Source: Aldehydirespirator sp965221215
GTDB lineage: Bacteria > Actinomycetota > Acidimicrobiia > Acidimicrobiales > Aldehydirespiratoraceae
Length of the DNA: 64,000 nt
Reading direction: 5' to 3'
NCBI GenBank assembly: GCA_965221215.1
Contig: OZ244872.1
Location: 1,798,001-1,862,000, forward strand
The translations under genes and the position numbers were made by a program. This document shows, piece after piece, positions 1 through 8,943 of the stretch (within the stretch, counting starts at the first letter, position 1; each line of letters starts with the position of its first letter). The notes under the pieces are model-generated. The model searched no databases and was not told the DNA's origin. It was given only the letters and a program-made list of their open reading frames with translations.

Positions 1-1
1 T

Positions 2-388
2 CAAGCAGTATTGCTGGAGGCTGCCAATGGTGCCGGTGCGCGGCTGACCGCGGCCGAACGCAAGGCCGTACTCGCCGCTCTGGCTGAGCGCGACCCGCAG
101 GCCGAGATCTGCCGAGACCGTCACGGCAACCCCGAGCCCGACCCGGAACTGCGCGACACCGAGACCGTGCCGCTTCGCGAGGACATCGACGAGTACATGG
201 CCCGCGAGGTGCTCCCCCACGCGCCCGACGCCTGGGTGGACCACACCAAGACGAAGATCGGCTACGAGATCCTCTTCAACCGCCACTTCTACGTGTACGA
301 GCCGCCGCGGCCGCTCGAAGAGATCGATGCCGACCTTCAGGAACTAGAGCACGAGATCGTCGGTTTGCTCGCCGAGATCACCGAATAG
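2..388 (+). CDS. hsdM: Type I restriction-modification methyltransferase subunit HsdM, C-terminal end
   Basis: The reading frame is open at the window edge, so only the last 128 codons are present. The tail carries the HsdM C-terminal signature: VPLREDIDEYMAREVLPHAPDAW, then a KTKIGYEI...RHFY block, and a coiled-coil-like LEEIDADLQELEHEI end. HsdM is the N6-adenine methyltransferase that works with HsdS and HsdR. The SAM-binding and NPPY motifs lie upstream of the window. It is followed by a toxin-antitoxin remnant and then hsdS and hsdR on the same strand, so the locus order is M, insertion, S, R. The family call is secure. Confidence 0.9.
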   Translation, partial: QAVLLEAANGAGARLTAAERKAVLAALAERDPQAEICRDRHGNPEPDPELRDTETVPLREDIDEYMAREVLPHAPDAWVDHTKTKIGYEILFNRHFYVYEPPRPLEEIDADLQELEHEIVGLLAEITE

Positions 389-423
389 TGATCCCTGGCA
401 CCAGCTCCCGTGTCTGCCTGCCA

Positions 424-534
424 GATTGCGACGCGGCCGCTGCGACGTCCGGGGCGAGCGGTGGGGCGTGCTCCAGTATCTGTGCCGCTACGCGGTACAT
501 TCCACGGAGTGTGGACCTGATCGACTACCACTAG
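424..534 (+). pseudogene. higB: Remnant of a HigB-type toxin gene
   Basis: No open toxin gene fits between hsdM and higA. The last codons before higA (511-534) read VDLIDYH-stop, which matches the usual HigB/RelE-type C-terminus (EIVDYH). In another frame just upstream the sequence reads RGERWGVLQYLCRY, resembling the RGERAGQYSIRIN block of HigB. Two frames are needed, and the N-terminal half is missing, so this looks like a deleted and frameshifted toxin. The toxin-first order fits higBA operons. The identification rests on short matches and is tentative. Confidence 0.4.
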
Positions 535-548
535 CAGGAGCGACTACC

Positions 549-833
549 GTGCCCATGAAGAACCCACCGCACCCCGGCCTCAGCCTCAGACAGAACTGCA
601 TCGATGCCGAAGGCCTCACCATCACCGAGGCCGCTCGGCGCCTGGGTGTGGCGCGCCATACGCTGTCTCGGTTGGTACACGGCCACGCTGGGGTCTCCGC
701 TGAGATGGCTATCCGGCTCGAGAAGGCCGGATGGTCCAATGCGGAGTTCTGGGTGCGCCGCCAGGCTGCATACGACCTGGCACAAGCACGCCAGCACCAA
801 GACCGGATCGTGGTCGGAGCCGTCAACGCCTGA
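549..833 (+). CDS. higA: HigA-family antitoxin, XRE-type helix-turn-helix
   Basis: This 94-residue protein starts at a GTG (MPMKNPPHPG) with CAGGAG 9-10 bases upstream; an ATG two codons later is an alternative. The MKNPPHPG start, the helix-turn-helix (LTITEAARRLGVARHTLSRLVHG) and the EMAIRLEKA...AEFWVRRQAAYDLAQA tail are typical of HigA/VapI antitoxins, which neutralise HigB and repress their own promoter. Its toxin partner upstream is degraded, so it is probably an orphan antitoxin that may still act as a repressor. It sits between hsdM and hsdS on the same strand. Confidence 0.85.
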   Translation: MPMKNPPHPGLSLRQNCIDAEGLTITEAARRLGVARHTLSRLVHGHAGVSAEMAIRLEKAGWSNAEFWVRRQAAYDLAQARQHQDRIVVGAVNA

Positions 834-924
834 TCCTGGACCGCTCTGCTGTGGAGCCCTCTTGGCTACCCCCAAAGGGAAAGGGGACCCATGCAGCCCC
901 GGACGTCACCCACCTGATCAAGAG

Positions 925-2309
925 ATGAGGCGCCCCTACCCGCTCTACCGCGAATCCGGTGTGGAGTGGCTCGGCCAGATTCCCGACCACTGGGAGTTGC
1001 GGCGGCTCGGACGATTCGGCTCGTTCTCAAGGGCGGCGGAGGCACCAAGGAAGACGAGACCGACGACGGCGTGCCCTGTGTGCGCTACGGGGACCTCTAC
1101 ACCCAACACGAGTATCTGATCAAAGACACCCGAGCCCGCATCGCGGAGGGCACCACAGGCAACTACAGAGAGCTCGAATACGGAGATGTCTTGTTCGCTG
1201 GCTCGGGCGAGACCATCGACGAGATCGGGAAGTCGGCCGCCAACCTCATCGAAGGCCGCGCATACTGCGGCGGGGACGTGATCTTGTTCAGGCCAGCGGT
1301 GGAGGCCGACGCGACGTACCTGGGCTACGCGGCCGACTGTCAACCGTCCGTCTACCAGAAGGCATGCATGGGACGCGGCGTCACCGTCATGCACATCTAC
1401 AGCCGCGAACTCAAACAGATGCTCATCCCGCTGCCGCCGCTCGAAGAGCAGCGGGGCATCGCCGCCTTCCTGGACAGTGAAACGGGCAAGATCGACCAAC
1501 TCGTGGACAGGAAGCGCGTCTTGATCGAGCGGCTTGAGGAGTACCGGCAAGCGCTGATCACGCGCACCGTCACGAGGGGCCTTCCGCCGGATGCCGCCCG
1601 CGCCGCCGGCCTCGACCCGCGGCCCCGCCTCAAGCCCTCCGGCGTCGAGTGGCTCGGCGATATCCCCCAGCATTGGAAAGTGCTGCCGTTCCGACGGGTA
1701 CTTCGGGATCCGCTCAAGTATGGCGCCAATGAAGCAGCACACCTCGACGACCCTGATCTTCCACGCTTCATTCGGATTACTGATATCGACAAGGGTGGTC
1801 GGCTACGAGACGAGACGTTTAGATCTCTTCCGGTCCATATAGCGGAGCCCTACCTACTTGAGCATGACGACCTATTACTTGCCCGTAGCGGGTCCGTGGG
1901 ACGCACTTTCCTCTACGACGCGTCATGGGGTCCCTGCGCCTACGCCGGATACCTCATCCGTGCTCGGATGGATCGCGCGGAAGTGATGCCCCAGTTCGTC
2001 TCGTACTTCTCGGCATCGAGTCCATACGCAGCTTGGCTCCGCACGGAAGCGATACAGGCAACCATCGAGAATGTCAGCGCCGAACGGTACGCACGGATGC
2101 CCTTGCCGCTGCCGCCACTCGAAGAGCAGCAGACCATCGCAGCGTTCCTTGACGAGCGGCTTGAGCGGATTGATGCATTGACGGCTCGGGTGGAAGCTGC
2201 GATTGAGCGGCTGGCGGAATACCGGGCGGCGTTGATCACCGCGGCCGTGACCGGCAAGATCGATGTGCGGAGTGGCGTGCCGGCCGAGCCTGAGCGAGCC
2301 GGCGCATGA
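925..2309 (+). pseudogene. hsdS: Type I restriction specificity subunit HsdS, frameshifted near the N-terminus
   Basis: HsdS directs the HsdMR complex to its DNA target. From the ATG at 925 the frame reads MRRPYPLYRESGVEWLGQIP and on to GSFS near 1027, then the match moves to the -1 frame (KGGGGTKEDE...) at about 1029. One missing base in the TCAAGGGC run explains it. Restoring one base gives 461 codons, a normal HsdS length. Two target recognition domains are visible, each followed by a conserved helix region (LPPLEEQRGIAAFLDSE... and LPPLEEQQTIAAFLDER...). The second domain (about 1690-2060) is visibly poorer in G+C than its flanks. The stop overlaps the hsdR start as ATGA. A sequencing or assembly indel is the alternative. 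Confidence 0.85.
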
Positions 2310-5300
2310 CGAGCCAGACGAACGAGGAGGCGTTCGAGTCGACCGTGGAGTCGATGCTGCTCGACAGTGGGTGGCGCAAAGGGAATCGAGCGGAGTGGGA
2401 CGTTGGTCGGGCGCTGTTCGCGGCAGATGCACTGTCATTCATGCAGACTGCGCAACCGGAACTGTGGGCGCAGTTGGCCGCTCAGCTCGGTGACCAGCTC
2501 AGGCCGCTTGTCCTCGAGCACCTCGTCCGCGAGCTCGATCTCAAAGGGACCCTGACCGTGCTGCGGCGCGGCTTTCGGTTCCAAGGCAAGACGCTGCGGG
2601 TCGCACAGTTCCGGCCCGCTCACGGCCTCAACCCCGACGCGATGGCCCTGTTCGATCTCAACCGGTTGACGGTGACCCGCCAAGTTCTCTGCCATCCCGG
2701 CAAGCAAGACACCGTCGACATGCTGTTCGCTCTCAACGGCCTGCCGGTCGCCACCTGCGAACTGAAGAATCCGGGCACCGGCCAGAGTTGGCGCGACGCT
2801 GTCCGCCAGTACCGGCGGGATCGCGACCCGGACGCTCCTGTGTTCCGGTTCGCCAAGCGGGCGCTGGTGCACTTCGCCGCCGACTGCGACGAGATCCACA
2901 TGGCCACCCGCCTCGCCAAGGAGGCGACGCGGTTTCTCCCGTTCAACCGCGGCAGCCACCCCGGCGAGGTCAGGTGCGGCGCCGGCAACCCGCAACACCC
3001 GTCGGGATACCGCAGCGGCTACTTCTGGCAGGAGGCCCTGGACCGCGACCGGTTCCTGAACGTCATTGGCTCTTACGTGTTCGTCGAGACCCGCGAGGAG
3101 AAGGTCTACAACCACCAGGGCGCGAGCACGGTGGAGCGCAAGACGCTGATCTTCCCGCGCTACCACCAGCTCGACTCCGTCGACGGGCTCGTCGAGGCCG
3201 CCCGAGACGCCGGGCCGGGGAGCAACTACCTCATCCAGCACTCGGCGGGCAGCGGCAAGACCAACAGCATCTCCTGGCTCGCCCACCGTCTGGCGAGCCT
3301 CCACACCCGCGACGACGACAAGGTCTTCGACTGCGTGCTGGTGATAACCGATCGGCGGGTGCTTGACCGCCAGTTGCAGGATGCCATCTACCAGATCGAG
3401 CACGCCCAGGGCGTGGTCCAGGCCATCGACCAGGATTCCAGGCAACTGGCTCAGGCGCTCGTGGACGGAACCAAGATTGTGGTCACCACGCTGCAGAAGT
3501 TCCCGTTCGTGATGCGGGGCCTGCTGGCCATCGCCGGCGGCGACACCGGCTCGACCGACGCGCCGACCGCGGCCGAGCAGGCCCAGGCGGCCCAGTGGCG
3601 ACAGGCCATCGCAGCCCGGCGCTACGCAGTGATCGTGGACGAGGCGCACTCCAGCCAGACCGGCGAGAGCGCAAGGGAGATGAAGTCCGTCCTCGGATCG
3701 CGCTCGCATGCCGCAGCCGAGAATGGGGAGGAGGCCCAGAGCTGGGAGGACGGCCTCAATGCCGTAGTGGAGTCACGCGGCCAGCAGCCCAACCTGTCGT
3801 TCTTCGCGTTCACTGCGACGCCCAAGGGCAAGACCATCGAGTTGTTCGGCCGGGTCGGCCCCAGCGGCAAGCCCGAGCCGTTCCACGTCTACAGCATGCG
3901 CCAAGCCATCGAGGAGGGGTTCATCCTCGACGTGCTGCGCAACTACACCGACTACGACACCTACTTCAAGCTCGTCAAGCAGGCCGCCGACGACCCGGAC
4001 TTCCCCAAGCGCCGAACGGCTGTGGCGCTGGCCCGGTTCTTGAGCCTGCACCCCTACAACATCGAGCAGAAGACCGCGGTGATCATCGAGCACTTCCGCG
4101 ACCATGTGGTGCACCGCATCGGCGGCAAGGCCAAGGCGATGGTAGTCACCCCATCGCGGCTGCACGCAGTGCGCTACATGCAGGCCTTCGGGCGCTACAT
4201 CGGCGAGCACGGATACGACGACGTGCGCCCGCTGGTGGCGTTCAGCGGCACCGTCGCCGACACCGGTGAGGAGTTCACCGAGCCAGGCATGAACATCGAC
4301 GTCGTGTCGGGCAAGCCGATCAGCGAGGCGGCGCTGCCGGCCCGGTTCGACTCGCCCGACTACCAAATCCTCCTCGTGGCCGAGAAGTACCAGACCGGCT
4401 TCGACCAGCCGCTGCTGCAAGCCATGTACGTCGACAAGCGCCTCGACGGGGTGCAGGCCGTGCAGACGCTGTCGCGGCTCAACCGGGTCGCGCCCGGCAA
4501 GGAGCCGCCGTTCGTCCTGGACTTCGTCAACGACCCCGAGGACATCCGGGCGGCCTTCGCGCCCTACTACGACCAGACCCAGCTGCAGGACTGCACCGAC
4601 CCGTACCAACTCGACCGGCTCAAGCACGAACTCGACGAGATGCAGGTGTACCACCAGCAGGAGGTGGAGGCGTACGCCCGGGTGTTCTACCTCCCTCCCG
4701 GGCAGCGCCAGGCGGAGCACCACGCTGCCCTTCAGGCGCAGGTGCAGCCCGCCGTGGACCGGTTCGACGGACTCGACGACGAGCAGCAGACCGAGTTCCG
4801 GGACCGGCTCTCGGCGTTCGTGAGCCTCTACGTCTTCGTGAGTCAGATGATCCCCTACGCCGACGGCGACCTCGAACAGCTGTCGGCCTTCGGCCGGGCC
4901 CTGCTGCCGCACCTGCGCCAGGATCACGAAGCGGTAAGCCTCGGCGGCGACGTGGAACTGGAGTACTACCGCCTCCGGCTGGTCACCTCCGGCGCCGTCG
5001 AACTGGCTGAGGAAGACGACGCACAGGTCACGAGCCCGACCGCCGTCGGCACCGGCGACCCCGAGGAGGAGACCGCCCCCCTGTCGGAGATCATTCGACT
5101 GCTCAACGACCGCTTCGGAACGGATTTCACCGAAGCCGACCGGCTGTTCCTCCAGCAGGTCAAAGAAGACGCCATCGCCTCAGACGGCATCCGCAAGACA
5201 GCCCTCGCCAACACCTTCGAGAAGTTCAGCCTCGGCATCCGCCCCGAACTCCAGAGGCTCATGGTCGACCGGATGGCCGGAAACGACGCCCTCGTCACCC

Positions 5301-5410
5301 GCTGCCTCAACGACCCCGACTTCCAGGAGATCGTCTTCTCCGGCCTACTACGCGACATCTTCGACGCGATAGATGCTCTGCATCCGACAACGGCGCCCCC
5401 AGTTACTTGA
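2306..5410 (+). CDS. hsdR: Type I restriction endonuclease subunit R
   Basis: This 1034-residue protein is the DNA translocase and nuclease of the type I system. The PD-(D/E)xK nuclease motif is visible as D138 with E152-L-K154. The SF2 helicase region follows: Walker A SAGSGKT (313-319), DEAH box (445-448), FTATPKG, and the late motifs EKYQTGFDQPLL and QTLSRLNR. A helical C-terminal region follows. The start ATG overlaps the hsdS stop, implying translational coupling. All key residues are present, so the subunit looks intact. With a frameshifted hsdS the complex may nevertheless lack a full specificity subunit. Confidence 0.95.
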   Translation: MTSQTNEEAFESTVESMLLDSGWRKGNRAEWDVGRALFAADALSFMQTAQPELWAQLAAQLGDQLRPLVLEHLVRELDLKGTLTVLRRGFRFQGKTLRVAQFRPAHGLNPDAMALFDLNRLTVTRQVLCHPGKQDTVDMLFALNGLPVATCELKNPGTGQSWRDAVRQYRRDRDPDAPVFRFAKRALVHFAADCDEIHMATRLAKEATRFLPFNRGSHPGEVRCGAGNPQHPSGYRSGYFWQEALDRDRFLNVIGSYVFVETREEKVYNHQGASTVERKTLIFPRYHQLDSVDGLVEAARDAGPGSNYLIQHSAGSGKTNSISWLAHRLASLHTRDDDKVFDCVLVITDRRVLDRQLQDAIYQIEHAQGVVQAIDQDSRQLAQALVDGTKIVVTTLQKFPFVMRGLLAIAGGDTGSTDAPTAAEQAQAAQWRQAIAARRYAVIVDEAHSSQTGESAREMKSVLGSRSHAAAENGEEAQSWEDGLNAVVESRGQQPNLSFFAFTATPKGKTIELFGRVGPSGKPEPFHVYSMRQAIEEGFILDVLRNYTDYDTYFKLVKQAADDPDFPKRRTAVALARFLSLHPYNIEQKTAVIIEHFRDHVVHRIGGKAKAMVVTPSRLHAVRYMQAFGRYIGEHGYDDVRPLVAFSGTVADTGEEFTEPGMNIDVVSGKPISEAALPARFDSPDYQILLVAEKYQTGFDQPLLQAMYVDKRLDGVQAVQTLSRLNRVAPGKEPPFVLDFVNDPEDIRAAFAPYYDQTQLQDCTDPYQLDRLKHELDEMQVYHQQEVEAYARVFYLPPGQRQAEHHAALQAQVQPAVDRFDGLDDEQQTEFRDRLSAFVSLYVFVSQMIPYADGDLEQLSAFGRALLPHLRQDHEAVSLGGDVELEYYRLRLVTSGAVELAEEDDAQVTSPTAVGTGDPEEETAPLSEIIRLLNDRFGTDFTEADRLFLQQVKEDAIASDGIRKTALANTFEKFSLGIRPELQRLMVDRMAGNDALVTRCLNDPDFQEIVFSGLLRDIFDAIDALHPTTAPPVT

Positions 5411-5502
5411 ATCCGACCCCGGCGAACCGAGTCGCTGGGCGGGCCCAGCTACCAACAAGAAGAACTGCGCCATGCCCAGGTCCCGGTTGGTAGGGTCGCT
5501 CG

Positions 5503-6282
5503 GTGCGGCGGTTCGAGGGCCAGGTGGTGGTGATCACCGGGTCGGCTACTGGGATCGGGGCGGCCACGGCGCTTCGGTTCGCGGCCGAGGGGGCGCGGGT
5601 TGCCTGCCTCGACATCAACGACGCCGACAACGAGTCCACCGCCGAAGCGGCCCGCGCCGAAGGGGTCGAGGTGCTGGCGCTGCACTGCGACGTTCGCTCC
5701 CGAGACGATCAGCACGCCGCCTTCGAGACCGTCAAGGGATCTTGGGGCCGCATCGACGTGCTGGTGGCGTGTGCCGGGGTGTACGTCGGGGGGCCGCTGC
5801 CGGAGATTCCCCTCGACCGCTGGGAGGACATCGTGGCCGTCAACCTGACCGGGGTCCTGATCTCCAACAGCCTGGCTGCGCCGGTCATGACCGCTCAGGG
5901 GAGGGGCTCCATCACCAACATCGCGTCGATGGCGGCCAAGACGAGCTGGCCCTTCTCGGCCGAGTACTCGGGCACCAAGAGCGGGGTGGTGGGCATCACC
6001 CGCTCCGCGGCGATGGAACTGGGGCCCCACGGCGTCACCGTCAACGCGGTGTGCGCGGGCAACACCCTCACCGACATGGTGCGAGAGGTAGCGGCCGAGG
6101 TCGGGGCCACGGTGGGGATGAGCGCCCAGGAATGGCTGGACATGCGGGCCAACGACACCGCTCTCAAGCGGCTGGCCCGGCCGGAGGAGATCGCCGGGGT
6201 GGTCGCCTTCCTGGCCAGCGACGACGCCCGCTACCTGACCGGGCAGGCCATCGAGGTGGACGGCGGCCTCGTCCTCAGCTGA
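5503..6282 (+). CDS. Short-chain dehydrogenase/reductase
   Basis: A 259-residue classical SDR oxidoreductase, GTG start. The Rossmann motif TGSATGIG (12-19), the D63 region (CDVRS), NAG-like CAG (90-92), N114, S142 and the Y155-x3-K159 catalytic pair are all present, so it should be an active NAD(P)-dependent enzyme. The tail (RLARPEEIAGVVAFLASDDARYLTGQAIEVDGG) is typical of the FabG-like group. The substrate cannot be read from the sequence. It converges on the hydroxyacid dehydrogenase gene, 17 bases away, with no clear terminator between them. Confidence 0.9.
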   Translation: MRRFEGQVVVITGSATGIGAATALRFAAEGARVACLDINDADNESTAEAARAEGVEVLALHCDVRSRDDQHAAFETVKGSWGRIDVLVACAGVYVGGPLPEIPLDRWEDIVAVNLTGVLISNSLAAPVMTAQGRGSITNIASMAAKTSWPFSAEYSGTKSGVVGITRSAAMELGPHGVTVNAVCAGNTLTDMVREVAAEVGATVGMSAQEWLDMRANDTALKRLARPEEIAGVVAFLASDDARYLTGQAIEVDGGLVLS

Positions 6283-6299
6283 CGTCGCACGCTCCCGGT

Positions 6300-7307
6300 C
6301 TAGGCGATGCGGTCGAGCATGTCGGGGCGAACCTCGTTGATGGCCGGCTCGCCGGCGAGGCTGCGGCGAACCTCCTCTACGGCCATCTCCCCCATGCGGT
6401 GGCAGTTCTCGATGCAGCCCGCGATGTGGGGGGTGACCACCACGTTGTCCAGGCGACGCAGCGGGCTGTCGAGGGCCGGGGGCTCCGGGTCGGTCACGTC
6501 GAGGAAGGCGAAGATCCGTCCGGTGGCCAGTTCGTCCACCAGGGCCGCCTCGTCGATGATGCTGCCCCGGGCGGTGTTGATCAGCACCGCTCCGTCTTTG
6601 AGCCGGCCCAGCAGTCCGGCATCGATCATGTGGGTGGTCTCGTCGTTGGCCGCGGCGTGGACCGACACCACATCGCCGCGCTCCATCAGCTCAACCAGCT
6701 CGACCCGCTCTACCCCCAGCCGTCGAGCCTCTTCGTCGCCGAGGTAGGGGTCGGCCACCAGGATGTTGGCCTCGAAGGGGGCGAGCAGTTCGATCAGGTG
6801 CCTCCCGACGTTGCCGACACCGATCAGACCGACGGTGGCGCGGCTCAGCTCGCGGGCATCCCAGCGGTCCCAGACTTCACTGTCTCGCCAGCCGCCGCGG
6901 CGTACGTGGTCGGACAGGGGCCAGATCCGCTTGCGGCCCACGATCATCAGACCGAGGGTGGTCTCGGCCACGTCTCTAGCCAGGGCCACCGCGGCGCTGG
7001 TGACCCGGATGCCCCGCTCCCACACCGCCGCCGACACGAAGCGCTTCACGCTTCCGCCCATGTGGGCCAGGTGCCTCAGGCGGGGGGCACCCGCCACCAC
7101 ATCGGCATCGAGAGGTGCCACTCCCCAACTGGTGATGCAGGCGTCGGCCTCGGCCAGAACGGCCAGCAGGTCGGCCTTGGCGGCCGGCTCGTCGCCGGGG
7201 TGGTGCGCTATCTCGGCCACAGCGGCCAGGTCGGCGAGGGCCTCGGCGCTGAACATGCGCCGGTAGTGAGATCGGCCGATGGCGATAGCGACGACAGGTC
7301 TGCTCAC
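6300..7307 (-). CDS. D-isomer-specific 2-hydroxyacid dehydrogenase
   Basis: A 335-residue NAD-dependent enzyme of the phosphoglycerate/hydroxypyruvate reductase family. The cofactor motif GLIGVGNVGRH and the family signature INTARGSIIDEAALVDEL are clear, as is the catalytic His near the end (VVVTPHIAG). The GTG start overlaps the stop of the upstream FGGY kinase gene as GTGA, so the two are translationally coupled and probably act in one pathway for a sugar or sugar acid. The chosen start gives MSRPVVAIAIG; a longer version would run inside the kinase gene. The substrate is unknown. Confidence 0.9.
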   Translation of the reverse strand: MSRPVVAIAIGRSHYRRMFSAEALADLAAVAEIAHHPGDEPAAKADLLAVLAEADACITSWGVAPLDADVVAGAPRLRHLAHMGGSVKRFVSAAVWERGIRVTSAAVALARDVAETTLGLMIVGRKRIWPLSDHVRRGGWRDSEVWDRWDARELSRATVGLIGVGNVGRHLIELLAPFEANILVADPYLGDEEARRLGVERVELVELMERGDVVSVHAAANDETTHMIDAGLLGRLKDGAVLINTARGSIIDEAALVDELATGRIFAFLDVTDPEPPALDSPLRRLDNVVVTPHIAGCIENCHRMGEMAVEEVRRSLAGEPAINEVRPDMLDRIA

Positions 7308-8506
7308 GTTGCTTCTCCCGTGGGCGTCCACCCTAGACCTGCCATGGCGAGACTGGCCGCGCCGACAGCAGGCCACGCGGCCTCGGGTCGGACCGTCACC
7401 GGCCGGCCGATGAGGTCTTCGACGACGGTGACCAGTTCCCCGTAACGGGTTCCGCCCCCGACCATGATCAGTTCCTCGCCGTCACCGGCCAGTCCACCGG
7501 CCCCGTCAAGGGCCTGGGCCACTTGGCGGCCACACTCCTCGAATGCGTCTCTCATCCTGTGCTGCGGGGTCTCGGCGAGCATTGCCCCCAGACCGCCCAG
7601 GTTCTGCGAGGCAGTCCAGACCCCGGACAGCACATGGGGGCTGAGATTCAACGACGGTGGGAGGGCAGCGACATCGGCCCGGTCGGTGACCGCAGTCAGC
7701 ACCCATGCGGTGCCGGCCGACAGGAACAGGTCGCCGGGATCGACAACGCCGAGCCCGAGTGCAGCGCAGGCCTGGTCGTGGCCGCCCATCACCACCGGGG
7801 TGGCCGGGTCCAACCCGAACGCAGCGGCGGACTCACTGGTCAGTTCGCCAACGACGGTGCCCGACTCCCTGATCGGTGACAGCATCCGCCGATCGAGCCC
7901 GGCCAGGCTGCACAACTCGTCGCTCCACGTCCGGGCGGCAACGTCCATCAACTGCATGCCCGCCGCGTTGGACGGGTTGGTGGCCCACTGCCCGGTCAAG
8001 CGGAACACGAGATAGTCGTCGACCGAGGCCCATTGGGACACGGATCCCGGCTCGTGCTGCGGAACATGAGCCAATTGCTCGGCCTGCAGTCCGACGATGG
8101 TAGACAGGCCGACCCCGGCCGTGGGCATCCATCCGCTGACCGCGCGGACCCTCGCCGCCTTGCCCTCGGACCATCTCTCCGGCACGGAACGGAATCGGGT
8201 GTCCATCCAGGTGATGGCCCGCTCGGCGCCGTCCTCGACCGATACCGGAATCACCGAACCGCTCTGAGCGGCCACCGCCAGCGCCGCCACCGGCCCACCC
8301 GACCCGAGGCTCTCCACAGCCCGGCGGCCCGCCGCGGTGAGGGCCTGCCAGACCTCTTCGGGGTCTTGCTCGCTTCCGCCTACCGGTGTGGTGCGGGTGA
8401 CGATGGGATGGGACTCGGCAGACGCCAGAACTTGGCTCGCCCGCCCAACGAGCACCGCCTTGGCCGATGTGGTCCCCGCATCAAGCCCCAAGACAACATC
8501 GTGCAT
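7304..8506 (-). CDS. FGGY-family carbohydrate kinase (xylulokinase-like)
   Basis: About 400 residues, somewhat shorter than most xylulokinases. FGGY kinases phosphorylate sugars or sugar-like alcohols with ATP. The N-terminal phosphate motif (VLGLDAGTTSAKAVLV) and the C-terminal ATP-site region (GGHDQACAALGLG...LSAGTAWVLT, and MVGGGTRYGELVTVVEDLIGRPV) are present. The start MHDVVLGLDAG at 8506 was preferred because the ten or so residues before it look unconserved. It is the first gene of a two-gene unit with the overlapping hydroxyacid dehydrogenase. The true substrate is not evident. Confidence 0.88.
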   Translation of the reverse strand: MHDVVLGLDAGTTSAKAVLVGRASQVLASAESHPIVTRTTPVGGSEQDPEEVWQALTAAGRRAVESLGSGGPVAALAVAAQSGSVIPVSVEDGAERAITWMDTRFRSVPERWSEGKAARVRAVSGWMPTAGVGLSTIVGLQAEQLAHVPQHEPGSVSQWASVDDYLVFRLTGQWATNPSNAAGMQLMDVAARTWSDELCSLAGLDRRMLSPIRESGTVVGELTSESAAAFGLDPATPVVMGGHDQACAALGLGVVDPGDLFLSAGTAWVLTAVTDRADVAALPPSLNLSPHVLSGVWTASQNLGGLGAMLAETPQHRMRDAFEECGRQVAQALDGAGGLAGDGEELIMVGGGTRYGELVTVVEDLIGRPVTVRPEAAWPAVGAASLAMAGLGWTPTGEAT

Positions 8507-8541
8507 GTGCTGATGAGGTCGCTCTCGAGGGCGCGGCCGCA

Positions 8542-8934
8542 TCAATGGGCGGATGTGGGAGTGTCAATGGTGCATTTCCCGCCGCTGATGGCGATGTCGT
8601 AGTGGACCAGGATGTCCAGACCAAGGATCACTGTGTAATCCGGTGACCCAGGCTCCATGTGTACCACGTAGGCAGCACCATGGGCATGCGGCAGTCCTGC
8701 GATGCCCACTCGCAGCCAGAACGCATCATGGACTTGTCTGTTTCCGCTGGGGTATCTGATAGGCACGGTGCCGACCGGGCGCACCGCCAGGGTTTCTAAG
8801 ACCGTGCTGGAGACACCGGTGATCTGTGCGCCAGTGTCCAGCAGCGCCGAGAATCTGTGCTGTGGGCCACCGGGCGGCACCTCACAGTCCACCTCCACCA
8901 GAATTCTGGCATCGGCAACTACAAATGAGGCCAA
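8542..8934 (-). CDS. Small retropepsin-like aspartic protease domain protein
   Basis: A 130-residue protein with a TTG start. It carries one aspartic protease motif, ALLDTGAQITGVS (D-T-G at about residues 33-35), and the matching later element VILGLDIL, which in clan AA proteases packs near the active site. Only one catalytic Asp is present, so by family logic it would work as a homodimer, as retroviral proteases do. It starts 9 bases after the stop of the small upstream gene and is clearly co-transcribed with it. No signal peptide or membrane segment is seen. The substrate is unknown. Confidence 0.75.
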   Translation of the reverse strand: MASFVVADARILVEVDCEVPPGGPQHRFSALLDTGAQITGVSSTVLETLAVRPVGTVPIRYPSGNRQVHDAFWLRVGIAGLPHAHGAAYVVHMEPGSPDYTVILGLDILVHYDIAISGGKCTIDTPTSAH

Positions 8935-8943
8935 CAGGCACTC

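Noticed and set aside
5373..7445. A 690-codon open frame on the plus strand
   Set aside because: It runs antisense to the hydroxyacid dehydrogenase and out of frame through the SDR gene, both of which have clear family motifs. Long antisense frames are expected in GC-rich DNA.
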